Assembly: GCF_025244925.1 (NCBI RefSeq) | Contig: NZ_CP104275.1 | Location: 3,038,001 to 3,102,000, forward strand | Reading direction: 5' to 3' | Origin: Arthrobacter zhaoxinii | GTDB lineage: Bacteria; Actinomycetota; Actinomycetes; Actinomycetales; Micrococcaceae | Length of the DNA: 64,000 bases | Shown here: positions 50,404 to 59,156 of the stretch, piece after piece | How positions within the stretch are numbered: position 1 is the stretch's first letter | Layout: each line of letters starts with the position of its first letter | Notes under the pieces: generated by a model | Told to the model about the DNA's origin: nothing | Database searches by the model: none | What the model saw: only the letters and a program-made list of their open reading frames with translations | Program-made: the position numbers and the translations under genes

Positions 50404-50730
50404 CTAGGGGTGTTCCTGCGTGAGGCGCCAATTGTCCTGGAAATCCGGATGGTCTTCGTGGACGGCAGCGAGCGCGGAAAGCGCCAGCCGCGTCCATTCC
50501 AGCTCCTCGCGGAACTGGGGATCCTCGTCGGGGTCCACCACCATGCGCGAAAGGGCATGGCGGCGGGTGCCCCCGATGATCTCGATGAGCATAAGCTTCG
50601 TTTCGCATTCCTTCAGCAACCGTTCCTCATACCAGCGGTCGGAGAGTGAAACGTCGGAGGATGCGAGTAGTTTGCGGGCTTCGGAAATGTCTTCCTGGAA
50701 ACGTGTGACCAGGAAATCGACGATATCCAT
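50404..50730 (-). CDS. DUF6221 family protein
   Basis: 108-residue actinobacterial protein of unknown function. The family start MDIVDFLVTRFQEDISEARK is clear, as is the middle part ETKLMLIEIIGGTRRHALS with acidic and aromatic residues (HPDFQDNWRL) near the end. It is probably helical and cytoplasmic. It lies upstream of malQ on the same strand with a 59-bp gap; any link is unproven. Confidence 0.75.
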   Translation of the reverse strand: MDIVDFLVTRFQEDISEARKLLASSDVSLSDRWYEERLLKECETKLMLIEIIGGTRRHALSRMVVDPDEDPQFREELEWTRLALSALAAVHEDHPDFQDNWRLTQEHP

Positions 50731-50842
50731 GGCCCGAATCGTACCTGTCCGGCGCCCGCCGGTCAGGAGTCCATGCGTGAACGGGAATATTTAATGGCCA
50801 AGCCGTGGTTACTGTAAGCATCAACTAAACAGGAGACGCATT

Positions 50843-51076
50843 TTGCCGGTAGCTAACGCCCACTCCCAATCCACGACGTCGCACGCCAGGCGCGTGCGCA
50901 GCATCCGTTCCCTTCGCCGCGGCGACACCGTTGAAGCCCGCAGCGGCGGCACCACCTATTTCCGCGGCGAGGTCCAGGACACCGCCCCCGGCCTGTCCAC
51001 GGTCTGGATCCGCGATGAGTCCACCGGCCAGCGGACGGCGGCCAGCATGGACGATTTCAGCCTCTGGAAAGAGTAG
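50843..51076 (+). CDS. Small hypothetical protein with TTG start
   Basis: 77 residues. The first 25 are basic and Ser-rich (HARRVRSIRSLRRGDTV). The rest reads as a small beta-barrel: GGTTYFRGEVQDTAPGLSTV, then WIRDESTGQRTAASMDDF. TTG 50843 is supported by AGGAG eight bases upstream. A nucleic-acid or SH3-like binding fold is possible from the size and pattern, but no family was recognised. It converges on the SDR-like gene. Confidence 0.65.
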   Translation: MPVANAHSQSTTSHARRVRSIRSLRRGDTVEARSGGTTYFRGEVQDTAPGLSTVWIRDESTGQRTAASMDDFSLWKE

Positions 51077-51098
51077 GGGATCCCGCTCCCGGGCGGAA

Positions 51099-51857
51099 TC
51101 AGCGGTCAATCAGGGCACCGGCGCTGATGTTCAGCGTCGCCGCTGTCATGCTGGCGGCACGGTCGGAGGCGGCGAAGGCCGCCACGTTGCCGACGTCGTC
51201 CAGGGTGGCCGCGCGGCCCAGCATCGTGGAGCGGACCATGGCGTCGGCAATCTCGCCGGCGCCTTCCATGTTTTCCGGCAGTGTTTCCGGAACCCCGCCG
51301 CTGCGCAGGGTCAGCACCCGGATCCCGTAGGACCCCAGCTCACTGGAGAGCTGGCGGCGCATGGACTCCATCGCCTCAAAAGCTGTCTGCAGCCCGCCCA
51401 GGAACAGACCGGGCACCGGATCCCCCGAGCCGCCGAACACCAGAATCACCCCTGACCGCTGGCGCATCATATGCCGTGCTGCGGCCTGCGAGGTCAGGAA
51501 AATGGTCTCGACGGCGGTGGCGACCGGCCGGAGATAATCGGCCACGGACATTTCGGCCATAGGCGTCCCCTGCACGTCCCCGTGCTGGATCACGTTCATG
51601 GAGATGTCCAGGCTGCCGGCTGCCGCCACCACGTCGTCGGCATGCTCGTTAACCGCCCGCGCGTTGGTGGCATCCAGCAGGGCCGTGTCCGCCGTTCCCC
51701 CGGCCTGCCGGATCCGCTCCGCCACCGCTTCGAGCGGTCCGGGTGTGCGGCCGGCGAGGAACACCCGCGCCCCCTCCCGGGCAAAGGCCTGCGCCACGGC
51801 TGAGCCAATGCCGCCGCCCCCGCCGTAAATCACCGCATTCTTTCCACTGAGGTCCAT
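51099..51857 (-). CDS. SDR-family protein lacking the catalytic Tyr/Lys pair
   Basis: 252-residue short-chain-dehydrogenase fold. The cofactor loop is YGGGGGIGSAVAQAFAREG and the substrate helix contains NVIQHGDVQG. The strand before the active site has ILVFGGSGDPVPGLFLGGLQ, where a YxxxK motif would normally appear; neither Tyr nor Lys is seen at the expected spacing. The enzyme is therefore probably not an ordinary alcohol/ketone dehydrogenase. ATG 51857 is preferred because GGGAGG precedes it; a longer frame to 51923 is low complexity. It is divergent from an acyl-CoA ligase. Confidence 0.8.
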   Translation of the reverse strand: MDLSGKNAVIYGGGGGIGSAVAQAFAREGARVFLAGRTPGPLEAVAERIRQAGGTADTALLDATNARAVNEHADDVVAAAGSLDISMNVIQHGDVQGTPMAEMSVADYLRPVATAVETIFLTSQAAARHMMRQRSGVILVFGGSGDPVPGLFLGGLQTAFEAMESMRRQLSSELGSYGIRVLTLRSGGVPETLPENMEGAGEIADAMVRSTMLGRAATLDDVGNVAAFAASDRAASMTAATLNISAGALIDR

Positions 51858-52037
51858 GGTCCCGCCTCCCGGTTGCCCTGCCTGCCCTGCCGGTCCCGCC
51901 CGCCCGCATACGGTCCCCATCATGGGCCGCTGCCCGGTGCAGACACAATGTCCCGGCTAAGCCCGCGTCGGCCTAGCATGGAGACTACGGCCGCGGGAGT
52001 GATCCACGGCACACTTGATGGAACGGAGCCGCACAAG

Positions 52038-53690
52038 ATGTTCAACGCCCTCACTGTCCAGGAACCGGTGGCGCCCGCCGCGCTGCTGTGCGACCGGCAT
52101 CCCGCCGACTCGGTTGCCTTTACCGTCATTGAGCAGGACCTCTCGGCCACGGACCTGACCTACGGGGAACTGCAGGAGAGTTCGGAGCGGGCAGCGGCTG
52201 CGCTTGCCCGGCTGGGGGTGCGCCGCGGGGACCGGGTGGCAACGCTGATGGGCAAGAGCGGCGACCTGGTGACAGTGCTGCTGGGCCTGTGGCGGCTGGG
52301 GGCGGTCCATGTGCCGCTGTTCACCGCGTTTGCCACGCCTGCCGTTTCCGTCCGGCTGGCCGCCAGCGGAGCCCGGGTGGTGGTCGCGGACGGAAACCAG
52401 CTGGACAAGGTTTCACCGCTGGTTTCCGACCTTGGACTCACGGTCCTGGCCGCCGGGGCAGCCGGGGATGCCGGGGATGCCGGGGCAGCCGGGGCAGCCG
52501 GGGATGCAGCCGCCGGGGTCCAGGACTGGCTGGAGCTGCTGTCCACCGAGCAGCCCGGCATGCCGCCGGCAGTCCTGGATCCGGAGGACCTGCTGGTGGA
52601 GATCTTCACGTCGGGCACCACCGGGGCGCCCAAGGGAGTTCCCGTGCCGGTGTCCGCGCTCGAAGCGTTTTCCGCGTACTTCTCCTACGGATTGGATGTG
52701 CGGGATGAGGACGTGTTCTGGAACGCTGCAGATCCGGGCTGGGCCTACGGCCTGTACTACGGGATCCTGGCGCCGCTGGCTGCGGGCCGCCGGAACCTGC
52801 TGCTGCGCGGCAGTTTCAGCGCGAAGCTGTGCTGGCAGGTCCTGGAGCGGTTCGGCGTCACGAACTTCGCCGCGGCGCCCACCATTTTCCGCTCGCTGCG
52901 GGCCGAAGCGCCCGACGGCGTCGGCCCCCTGGCGCTGCAGCGCGCCTCAAGTGCGGGCGAACCTCTGGACGCCGAAACCATCAGCTGGGCCACCCGCTGC
53001 CTGGGCACTCCCGTCCGGGACCACTACGGGCAGACGGAAATGGGGATGTGCATTGTGAACGGCTGGGAGGAATCGGTGTCCCGCGAGATCCGCCCCGGAT
53101 CCATGGGCCACGCCCTGCCCGGCTACCGCACCGAAGTGCTGTCACTGGAAGAAGACTCTCCGGCCGCGCCGGGCGAGAAGGGGCGGGTGGCCATTGACGT
53201 TCCGGCCAGCCCGTTGATGTGGTTCCGCGGCTACACGGACAATCCGCAGAAATCCGCAGAACGCTACAGCAGTGACGGCCGCTGGTACTACACCGGAGAC
53301 ACCGGGTCACGCGATGCCGACGGCTACACCTACTTCTCCGCCCGGGATGACGATGTGATCATCATGGCCGGTTACCGGATCGGCCCGTTCGAGGTCGAAT
53401 CCGTCCTGGCCACGCATCCGGAGGTGGCGGAGAGTGCCGTGATCGGGGTGCCGGACGAGCTGCGCGGGGAACGGCTCGAGGCGTACGTGGTGCTCCGCTC
53501 CGGCTCCGGCTCCCCCGAGCTGGCGGCGGAACTGCAGCAGCTGGTCAAGACGCAGTATGCCGCCCATGCGTATCCGCGGGCGGTGCACTTTGTGGAGGAG
53601 CTGCCAAAAACGCCGAGCGGAAAGCTGCAGCGTTTCCTGCTGCGTGCTTCCCGCCCGGCGTCGGAGTCCGAACCTCCGGTGAACGCCTAG
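52038..53690 (+). CDS. Acyl-CoA synthetase (acetyl-/medium-chain acyl-CoA ligase-like)
   Basis: 550-residue adenylate-forming enzyme. The phosphate loop IFTSGTTGAPKGVPVPVS is near residue 191, DPGWAYGLYYG near 233 matches medium-chain ligases, DHYGQTEMGM near 330 is the A5 motif, YYTGDTGSRDADGY near 415 is A7, and the catalytic Lys is in PKTPSGKLQRF near the end. A low-complexity insert of Gly-Asp/Ala-Ala units lies at about residues 139-158, encoded by 9-bp tandem repeats. ATG 52038 has GGAG nine bases upstream; ATG 51978 is possible. It converges with putA, overlapping by four bases. Confidence 0.88.
   Translation: MFNALTVQEPVAPAALLCDRHPADSVAFTVIEQDLSATDLTYGELQESSERAAAALARLGVRRGDRVATLMGKSGDLVTVLLGLWRLGAVHVPLFTAFATPAVSVRLAASGARVVVADGNQLDKVSPLVSDLGLTVLAAGAAGDAGDAGAAGAAGDAAAGVQDWLELLSTEQPGMPPAVLDPEDLLVEIFTSGTTGAPKGVPVPVSALEAFSAYFSYGLDVRDEDVFWNAADPGWAYGLYYGILAPLAAGRRNLLLRGSFSAKLCWQVLERFGVTNFAAAPTIFRSLRAEAPDGVGPLALQRASSAGEPLDAETISWATRCLGTPVRDHYGQTEMGMCIVNGWEESVSREIRPGSMGHALPGYRTEVLSLEEDSPAAPGEKGRVAIDVPASPLMWFRGYTDNPQKSAERYSSDGRWYYTGDTGSRDADGYTYFSARDDDVIIMAGYRIGPFEVESVLATHPEVAESAVIGVPDELRGERLEAYVVLRSGSGSPELAAELQQLVKTQYAAHAYPRAVHFVEELPKTPSGKLQRFLLRASRPASESEPPVNA
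52452..52517 (+). repeat. 9-bp in-frame minisatellite inside the acyl-CoA ligase gene
   Basis: Tandem GGGGATGCC / GGGGCAGCC units encode Gly-Asp-Ala and Gly-Ala-Ala triplets. The unit length of nine keeps the frame, so copy number may vary between strains without breaking the gene. Confidence 0.75.
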
Positions 53691-56600
53691 ATCAGCGCGT
53701 CCGAGAGGAAGTTCGGCGTTCCGAAGCGGTGCGCGGTGATGCTGACGGCCTGCTCGTGCAGGAACGGCAGCAGCTCCAGGCGGCCGGATTCGGTGACGGG
53801 CTGGGCGTAGACCGCGATATCCGGGGTGCCGCCGGTGGCTTCGGCCAGCGCCGGGGCGGAGCCGCCGATGAGCCGGACCCGACCGGAGGTCAGCGAGGCA
53901 GCCGAAGCCAGCCAGGCGGCGTCGTCCTGAACCCGGAACTCAAGTCCGAGTTCGGTCAGGACGGCCCGCACTCCGGCGGGGAGGTCGACGGCGGCGGACA
54001 CGGACACGTTCGATCCTGCGGTCAGCGCTGCGGCCAGGACCCGGACGAGCCGGGCTGCGGGCTGGCCTTCGGCGAGGCGCACGGTGACCGGAACGGGAAC
54101 GTACCGGAACACGTTGCGCTCGGCGGACAGGGCGGACACGTCCTTCGCGGTGCCGAATTCACTGTTCCAGGCACGCGCGTCGCTGTTCGCAGCGCGGCGG
54201 AGGAAGGCGGCGTCGTCGGCAGTGAAGACCGAGCCGGCCGATTCCGCGGCGGCGACCAGGCGTGCTGCCGGCGCTGCTGCGGGCAGTTCAACGGCTGCTT
54301 CGGAGGTGCCGTTTACGGCTTCCCAGTTGCCCAGGCCGATCAGGTAGTTCGGACCGCCGGCCTTGGTGCCTGCACCCACGGCGGACTTCTTCCAGCCGCC
54401 GAACGGCTGGCGGCGGACGATGGCGCCGGTGATGCCGCGGTTCACGTACAGGTTGCCCGCGGAGATGCGGTTCAGCCAGACGTCCATTTCCGCGGGCTCA
54501 AGGGAGTGCAGGCCCGCGGTGAGGCCGTAGTCGATGTCATTGGCCATATCGATGGCCTCTTCGAGGGTAGCGGCGGTCATGACGCCGAGGATCGGTCCGA
54601 AGTACTCGGTGAGGTGGTACTCCGAGCCGCGGCGGACACCGGTGCGGATGCCCGGGCTCCACAGCCGGCCGCTCTCATCGAGCTGTTCCGGCTTCAGCAG
54701 CCAGGTTTCGCCCTCGCCCAGTTCGGTAAGGCCCCGAAGGAGCTTGCCGGCGGCGGGCTCGATGACCGGGCCCATCTGCGTGGTGGGATCTTCGGGGTAG
54801 CCGACCTTCAGTGACTGGACGGCGTCCACGAGCTGGTTCCGGAAGCGCTGGGACCGAGCCACGGAACCGACCAGGATCACCAGCGACGCGGCGGAGCATT
54901 TCTGCCCGGCATGGCCGAAGGCGGACGCAGCGACGTCGCGGGCGGCGAGGTCGAAGTCCGCACTCGGGGTGACGATCACGGTGTTCTTGCCCGAGGTTTC
55001 GGCCAGGAGCGGCAGATCGGGGCGGAAGGAGCGGAACAGTTCGGCGGTCTCGTAGCCGCCGGTCAGGATCACGCGGTCCACGGCCGGGTGGGAAATCAGC
55101 TGGCGGCCGAGTTCCTTTTCACCCAGCTGGACGAGCTGCAGGACGTCGCGCGGAACGCCGGCTTCCCAGAGGGCTTCCACCATGACCGCACCGCTGCGGG
55201 CGGACTGGCGGGCGGGCTTGATAACGACGGCGGACCCGGCGGCCAGCGCCGCAAGGGTCGAGCCTGCCGGGATGGCTACCGGGAAGTTCCACGGCGGGGT
55301 GACCACGGTCAGGCGGGCCGGGACGAAGCGGGCGCCCTCCACGGTGTCGAGTTCGCGGGCGAGCTCGGCGTAGTAATGCGCGAAGTCGATGGCTTCGGAG
55401 ACCTCGGGGTCCGACTGGTCCAGGGTCTTGCCGGTTTCGGCGGCCATGACCTCCATCAGATCGGCACGGCGTGCCTCGAGGACTTCGCCCGCGCGGTGCA
55501 GGACCTCGGCGCGTTCGGCACCGCTGAGTGCACCCCAGGCCTTGCTCTTGGTGACGGCGGTGTTGATGACGGCGTCGAGCTCCGCCTCGTTGCTCACGGC
55601 GGCCGCGGCGACGGCGGCCTTGCCCAGTTCGGACCCGGGGACGCGGGCGAGGATGCCGCGGCCCCAGGCCTGGTTTGCGGGCAGCGACGGATCGCTGTCC
55701 GGGGTGTTGTCGAAGCTGTCCGTGGCCGCGGCCACGGCGGGGAGGTTCCGGTCCTGCACACGGTGCGGGGCAGGAACGGCGGTGTCCAGGTTCTCCAGCG
55801 AAGCCAGGAAGCGCAGTTTCTCGCGTTCGAACAATGCCTCGTTGTCGGCCAGTTCAAACACGGCGGACATGAAGTTCTCCGAGCTGGCGCCTTCCTCCAG
55901 CCGGCGGATCAGGTAGGCAATGGCAACGTCGAATTCCGCCGGGTGCACCACCGGGGTGTAGAGCAGCAGGCTGCCGACGTCGCGGCGCACCACCTCGGCC
56001 TGGCCCGCGGCCATGCCCAGCAGCATTTCGAATTCGATGCCGTCCCGCACGCCGCGTTCCCCGGCCAGCAGCCAGGCGAACGCGACGTCGAACAGGTTGT
56101 GTCCGGCAACGCCGATCCGCACGTTCTTGATGCGGTCCGGATGCAGGGCGTAGTTGATGACGCGCTTGTAGTTGGTGTCGCTGTCCGCCTTGGTGTGCCA
56201 GGTGGCCAGCGGCCAGCCGTGCAGGGAGGCTTCGACCTGTTCCATGGGCAGGTTGGCGCCCTTGACCACGCGGACCTTGATGGCGGCACCGCCGTCGGCG
56301 CGGCGGGCGGCAGCGAATTCCTGCAGGCGCACCATGGCCGAGAGGGCGTCCGGGAGATAGGCCTGAAGCACGATGCCGGCTTCCAGGTCTTTGAACTCAG
56401 GCTGCGAGAGGATCCCGGTGAAGACCGCCATGGTCATCTCCAGGTCCTTGTACTCCTCCATGTCCAGGTTGATGAACTTCTTCACCGGGGACTGCGCGGC
56501 GCGGCGGAAGAGCGGGGTGAGGGAGTCGATGACGTGCTGCACGGCCTCGTTGAATGCCCACGGGGAGTGCGGGGCCACGGTGGAGGAGACCTTGATGGAG

Positions 56601-57151
56601 ACGTAGTCGACGTCGTCGCGGGCCAGGAGGGCGTGGGTGCCTTCCAGACGGCGGGCTGCCTCGTGCTGGCCGAGGACGGCCTCGCCGAGGAGGTTCATGT
56701 TCAGCCGGGTGTTGTCCTTGCGGATGCCCGCGATGGCCTTGCCGAGCTTGGCGTCGGTGGCGTCAACGATGAGGTGGCCGACCATTTCGCGCAGCACCTT
56801 GCGGGCGGCGGGGATGACCACCTGCGGCACAACCGGTCCGAGGATGCCGCCGGCACGCACGGCGGCACGCATGTACCAGGGCAGGAATCCGGGCACACGG
56901 GGGGCCAGGGCGGCGAGGTTGCGGGCGGCGACGCGGATATCTTCGGGGCGCACAACGCCGTCGACGAAGCCCACGGTGAAGCCCAGACCGTCCGGGTCCT
57001 TGAGGACCCCGGCCAGCTGGGCGGCGGACGCGTCCACGGGCACGGCAGCTGCCTCGGTCAGCCAGCGGCGGACAAGGGCGACGGACTGCTCTGCCAGCTC
57101 GGCGCTGGGGGCGGCGTCGGCGGTGGCGCGGTCCTCATAGGTGTCGGTCAT
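53687..57151 (-). CDS. putA: Bifunctional proline dehydrogenase / L-glutamate-gamma-semialdehyde dehydrogenase
   Basis: 1154-residue enzyme converting proline to glutamate in two steps, using FAD then NAD. The proline dehydrogenase barrel (about 90-470) includes RVVKGANLPMEQVEASLHGW. The aldehyde dehydrogenase part (about 530-980) has the catalytic Glu in LLAETSGKNT and Cys in GHAGQKCSAASL. A C-terminal domain of about 150 residues follows. The N-terminal ribbon-helix-helix repressor domain of E. coli PutA is absent, so control must come from elsewhere, plausibly the divergent LysR gene at 57292. Start ATG 57151. Confidence 0.95.
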   Translation of the reverse strand: MTDTYEDRATADAAPSAELAEQSVALVRRWLTEAAAVPVDASAAQLAGVLKDPDGLGFTVGFVDGVVRPEDIRVAARNLAALAPRVPGFLPWYMRAAVRAGGILGPVVPQVVIPAARKVLREMVGHLIVDATDAKLGKAIAGIRKDNTRLNMNLLGEAVLGQHEAARRLEGTHALLARDDVDYVSIKVSSTVAPHSPWAFNEAVQHVIDSLTPLFRRAAQSPVKKFINLDMEEYKDLEMTMAVFTGILSQPEFKDLEAGIVLQAYLPDALSAMVRLQEFAAARRADGGAAIKVRVVKGANLPMEQVEASLHGWPLATWHTKADSDTNYKRVINYALHPDRIKNVRIGVAGHNLFDVAFAWLLAGERGVRDGIEFEMLLGMAAGQAEVVRRDVGSLLLYTPVVHPAEFDVAIAYLIRRLEEGASSENFMSAVFELADNEALFEREKLRFLASLENLDTAVPAPHRVQDRNLPAVAAATDSFDNTPDSDPSLPANQAWGRGILARVPGSELGKAAVAAAAVSNEAELDAVINTAVTKSKAWGALSGAERAEVLHRAGEVLEARRADLMEVMAAETGKTLDQSDPEVSEAIDFAHYYAELARELDTVEGARFVPARLTVVTPPWNFPVAIPAGSTLAALAAGSAVVIKPARQSARSGAVMVEALWEAGVPRDVLQLVQLGEKELGRQLISHPAVDRVILTGGYETAELFRSFRPDLPLLAETSGKNTVIVTPSADFDLAARDVAASAFGHAGQKCSAASLVILVGSVARSQRFRNQLVDAVQSLKVGYPEDPTTQMGPVIEPAAGKLLRGLTELGEGETWLLKPEQLDESGRLWSPGIRTGVRRGSEYHLTEYFGPILGVMTAATLEEAIDMANDIDYGLTAGLHSLEPAEMDVWLNRISAGNLYVNRGITGAIVRRQPFGGWKKSAVGAGTKAGGPNYLIGLGNWEAVNGTSEAAVELPAAAPAARLVAAAESAGSVFTADDAAFLRRAANSDARAWNSEFGTAKDVSALSAERNVFRYVPVPVTVRLAEGQPAARLVRVLAAALTAGSNVSVSAAVDLPAGVRAVLTELGLEFRVQDDAAWLASAASLTSGRVRLIGGSAPALAEATGGTPDIAVYAQPVTESGRLELLPFLHEQAVSITAHRFGTPNFLSDALI

Positions 57152-57243
57152 GACTTGGTGCTCTTTTCATCTAACAGGTGGTTATCCCCCGGGGGTACTG
57201 ATCCAGTATCCGCTTGTAGTTCAATTAGATAAAGCGATCTTTT

Positions 57244-57261
57244 CCAACCAATACAGGTTGG
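57244..57261. promoter_or_regulatory. Palindrome in the putA / lysR divergent gap
   Basis: CCAACC-AATACA-GGTTGG is a perfect 6-bp inverted repeat around 6 bp, located between putA (start 57151) and the LysR gene (start 57292). This is the usual place for a LysR-type binding site. Confidence 0.55.
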
Positions 57262-57291
57262 CTCTCCTTATCAATTCGAAGGACGTCCCGC

Positions 57292-58197
57292 GTGCTTGAT
57301 ATCCGCCGCCTTCGGCTGCTGCATGAACTGAAAGTCCGGGGCACGCTGGCGTCCGTTGCCACGGCATTGAATTTCAGTCCGTCCTCGGTGTCGCAGCAGC
57401 TGGCCCTGCTGGAAAAGGAGGTGGGGGTGCCGCTGCTGCGCAAGACCGGGCGGCGGGTCACGCTCACTCCGCAGGCCGAGATCCTGGTGGAGCACGCGGC
57501 CGGCATCCTGGATGCCATGGAGCGGGCCGAAGCTGGTCTGGCCGAGTCCCTGATCACCGTGACGGGAACGGTCCGGCTGGCTGTCTTCCAGTCCGCGGCT
57601 CTGGCCCTGATGCCGGATGCCCTGACCATCCTTGGCCGGGATTATCCGGAGGTGCGGATCGAAATGACCCAGCGCGAACCGGAAACCGCCCTCTATGAAA
57701 CCTGGGCCCGGGATTTCGACCTGGTGATTGCCGAACAGTACCCCGGGCACGCGGCGCCCAGGCATCCCGGGCTGGACCGGGTGCAGCTCACCACGGATGC
57801 CATCCATCTGGCGGTGCCTGCCGGGGAGTTGGGCGGCGGCGAGGTCCGGTCCATCGCAGACACCGCATCCCGTGCCTGGGTGATGGAACCCCGCGGCGCC
57901 GCCTCGCGGCACTGGGCCGAGCAGGCGTGCCGGCAGGCGGGGTTCGAGCCGGATGTTCGGTATGAAACGGCGGACCTGCAGGCGCAGATCCGACTGATCG
58001 AGTCCGGCAACGCCGTCGGCCTCATGCCGGAACTGGTGTGGACCGGCCGCACTCCGACGGTCCGGCTGCTGGATCTGCCGGGGCGGCCGCGGCGGACCAT
58101 CTTCACCTCGGTCCGGGAGGCGGGGAGCCAGCGTCCGGCCATCCTCGCGTGCCGGGAGGTCCTGGAGCGGACGGCCCGGCTGGTGTCCTCCGTGTAG
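57292..58197 (+). CDS. LysR-family transcriptional regulator, candidate putA activator
   Basis: 301-residue LysR regulator. The winged HTH is at the N-terminus (MLDIRRLRLLHELKVRG, then LNFSPSSVSQQLALLEKEVG), with the linker helix to about residue 85 and a substrate-binding domain to the end. The GTG at 57292 is supported by AAGGA eight bases upstream. It is divergent from putA, and a palindrome between them fits a LysR site, so proline or P5C-responsive control of putA is likely. This is inferred from arrangement, not shown. Confidence 0.9.
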   Translation: MLDIRRLRLLHELKVRGTLASVATALNFSPSSVSQQLALLEKEVGVPLLRKTGRRVTLTPQAEILVEHAAGILDAMERAEAGLAESLITVTGTVRLAVFQSAALALMPDALTILGRDYPEVRIEMTQREPETALYETWARDFDLVIAEQYPGHAAPRHPGLDRVQLTTDAIHLAVPAGELGGGEVRSIADTASRAWVMEPRGAASRHWAEQACRQAGFEPDVRYETADLQAQIRLIESGNAVGLMPELVWTGRTPTVRLLDLPGRPRRTIFTSVREAGSQRPAILACREVLERTARLVSSV

Positions 58198-58228
58198 GTG
58201 TGTGCCGGGCGGGCTGGGGCCTGGCCGC

Positions 58229-58520
58229 CAGCACAGCGTCCCACCGGGTGGGCTGCTGTTGCTGATGGGACCTCAGGAGCTACGACGAGCCCCAAACCGT
58301 GGGACCCCGTACGCGGAGGGGTCTCCCGCCAGCACAGCGCCCCATCGGGTGGGGCAGCTGATGCTGGTGGGAGCTCAGGAGATACCACCAGCCCCAAACC
58401 ATGGGACCCCGTGCGCGCTGGGACTGACTCCCAGCACAGCGTCCCATCGGGTGGGGCCTCTGGTGCTGATGGGACCCCAGTAGACACCACCAACCCCAAA
58501 CCGTGGGACCCCGTGCGCGC
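58229..58520. repeat. 102-bp tandem repeat, three copies
   Basis: Units begin with CAGCACAGCG at 58229, 58330 and 58432, giving periods of 101 and 102 bp. Each contains GCCCCAAACC (ACCCCAAACC in the third) followed by a GTGGGACCCCGT-like stretch. The middle unit has an internal stem GCTGGTGG / CCACCAGC (58363-58370 and 58385-58392). Confidence 0.85.
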
Positions 58521-58528
58521 TAACGCCA

Positions 58529-58587
58529 TTCAGTGTGCAGTAAATGCAGTCCGGCCGCTCGGCAGGCAGCATCTACTGCACTATGAA
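58529..58587. repeat. Hairpin element type C, locus 3
   Basis: Right arm CATCTACTGCACTATGAA (58570-58587) is identical to the two island copies. The left arm TTCAGTGTGCAGTAAATG (58529-58546) has drifted at three positions. The spacer is again 23 nt. Confidence 0.8.
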
Positions 58588-58785
58588 GCCGCAGCTCGGC
58601 TCCGCGTCGGCTGGTTCACAGCTGATGTCCTCTGCGGTTCCGCCAGGCAGCTTCAGGTGTACGTACACAAGAGGCGCCGGGCTGCCCGCTGGGTGGTGCT
58701 GCTGTGACAGCGGCCCCACCAATAACATCAGCACCAGTCGCTGGGATTCGGAGCCGGCTATACGGGAGATTCACGGGGCGGAACT

Positions 58786-59010
58786 GATCTACTGAGCAGA
58801 TAATGCGCTTATGGCCACCGGATAACCCCGTTATCTGCTCAGCAGATCCCGAACCCCCGCGAATAACCCCGTTATCTGCTCAGCAGATCCCGAACCCCCG
58901 CGAATAACCCCGTTATCTGCTCAGCAGAAACCGGACCCCCGCGAATAACCCCGTTATCTGCTCAGCAGAAACCGGACCCCCGCGAATAACCCCGTTATCT
59001 GCTCAGCAGA
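58786..59010. repeat. Type D hairpin plus 41-bp tandem array, locus 3
   Basis: Left arm GATCTACTGAGCAGATAATG (58786-58805) pairs at 18 of 20 positions with the first right arm (58829-58848). The right arm CGTTATCTGCTCAGCAGA then recurs at 58829, 58870, 58911, 58952 and 58993, exactly every 41 bp, with near-identical sequence between. Unvarying spacers and the absence of cas genes exclude a CRISPR array. Confidence 0.88.
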
Positions 59011-59101
59011 ACCCAGTCCCCCGCACTCATCACCCCCGGGACCAGCACAGCGGCAGCGCCTACCCCAGACCAGGCCGGCATCCCCCACCCCGCACAGCAC
59101 A

Positions 59102-59133
59102 ACGGCGGACCCCGGAAGCCCGGGACCCGCCGT
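59102..59133 (-). terminator. Probable terminator of the PRC-barrel gene
   Basis: Stem ACGGCGGACCCCGG / CCGGGACCCGCCGT pairs at 12 of 14 positions with a 4-nt loop, 24 bp after the minus-strand stop. There is no T run, so strength is uncertain. Confidence 0.5.
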
Positions 59134-59156
59134 CGTGCGCGTTGGAGAGTTGGAAC

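Larger units (their letters stand above)
58198..59156. other. Repeat-rich intergenic region of about 960 bp
   Basis: No gene supported. In order it holds three 102-bp tandem units (58229-58520), a type C hairpin (58529-58587), a degenerate type E hairpin (58615-58663), a type D hairpin (58786-58848), a five-copy 41-bp tandem array (58829-59010) and a terminator (59102-59133). Short open frames across it are built from the repeats and show no coding character. Confidence 0.75.

Noticed and set aside
54911-57232. 773-codon plus-strand open frame
   Set aside because: Antisense shadow of putA, with Gly/His/Val-rich composition and no recognisable domain.
58829-59010. Possible CRISPR array
   Set aside because: The 41-bp period includes nearly invariant sequence between copies, with no variable spacers, and no cas genes are near. 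It is a tandem repeat.
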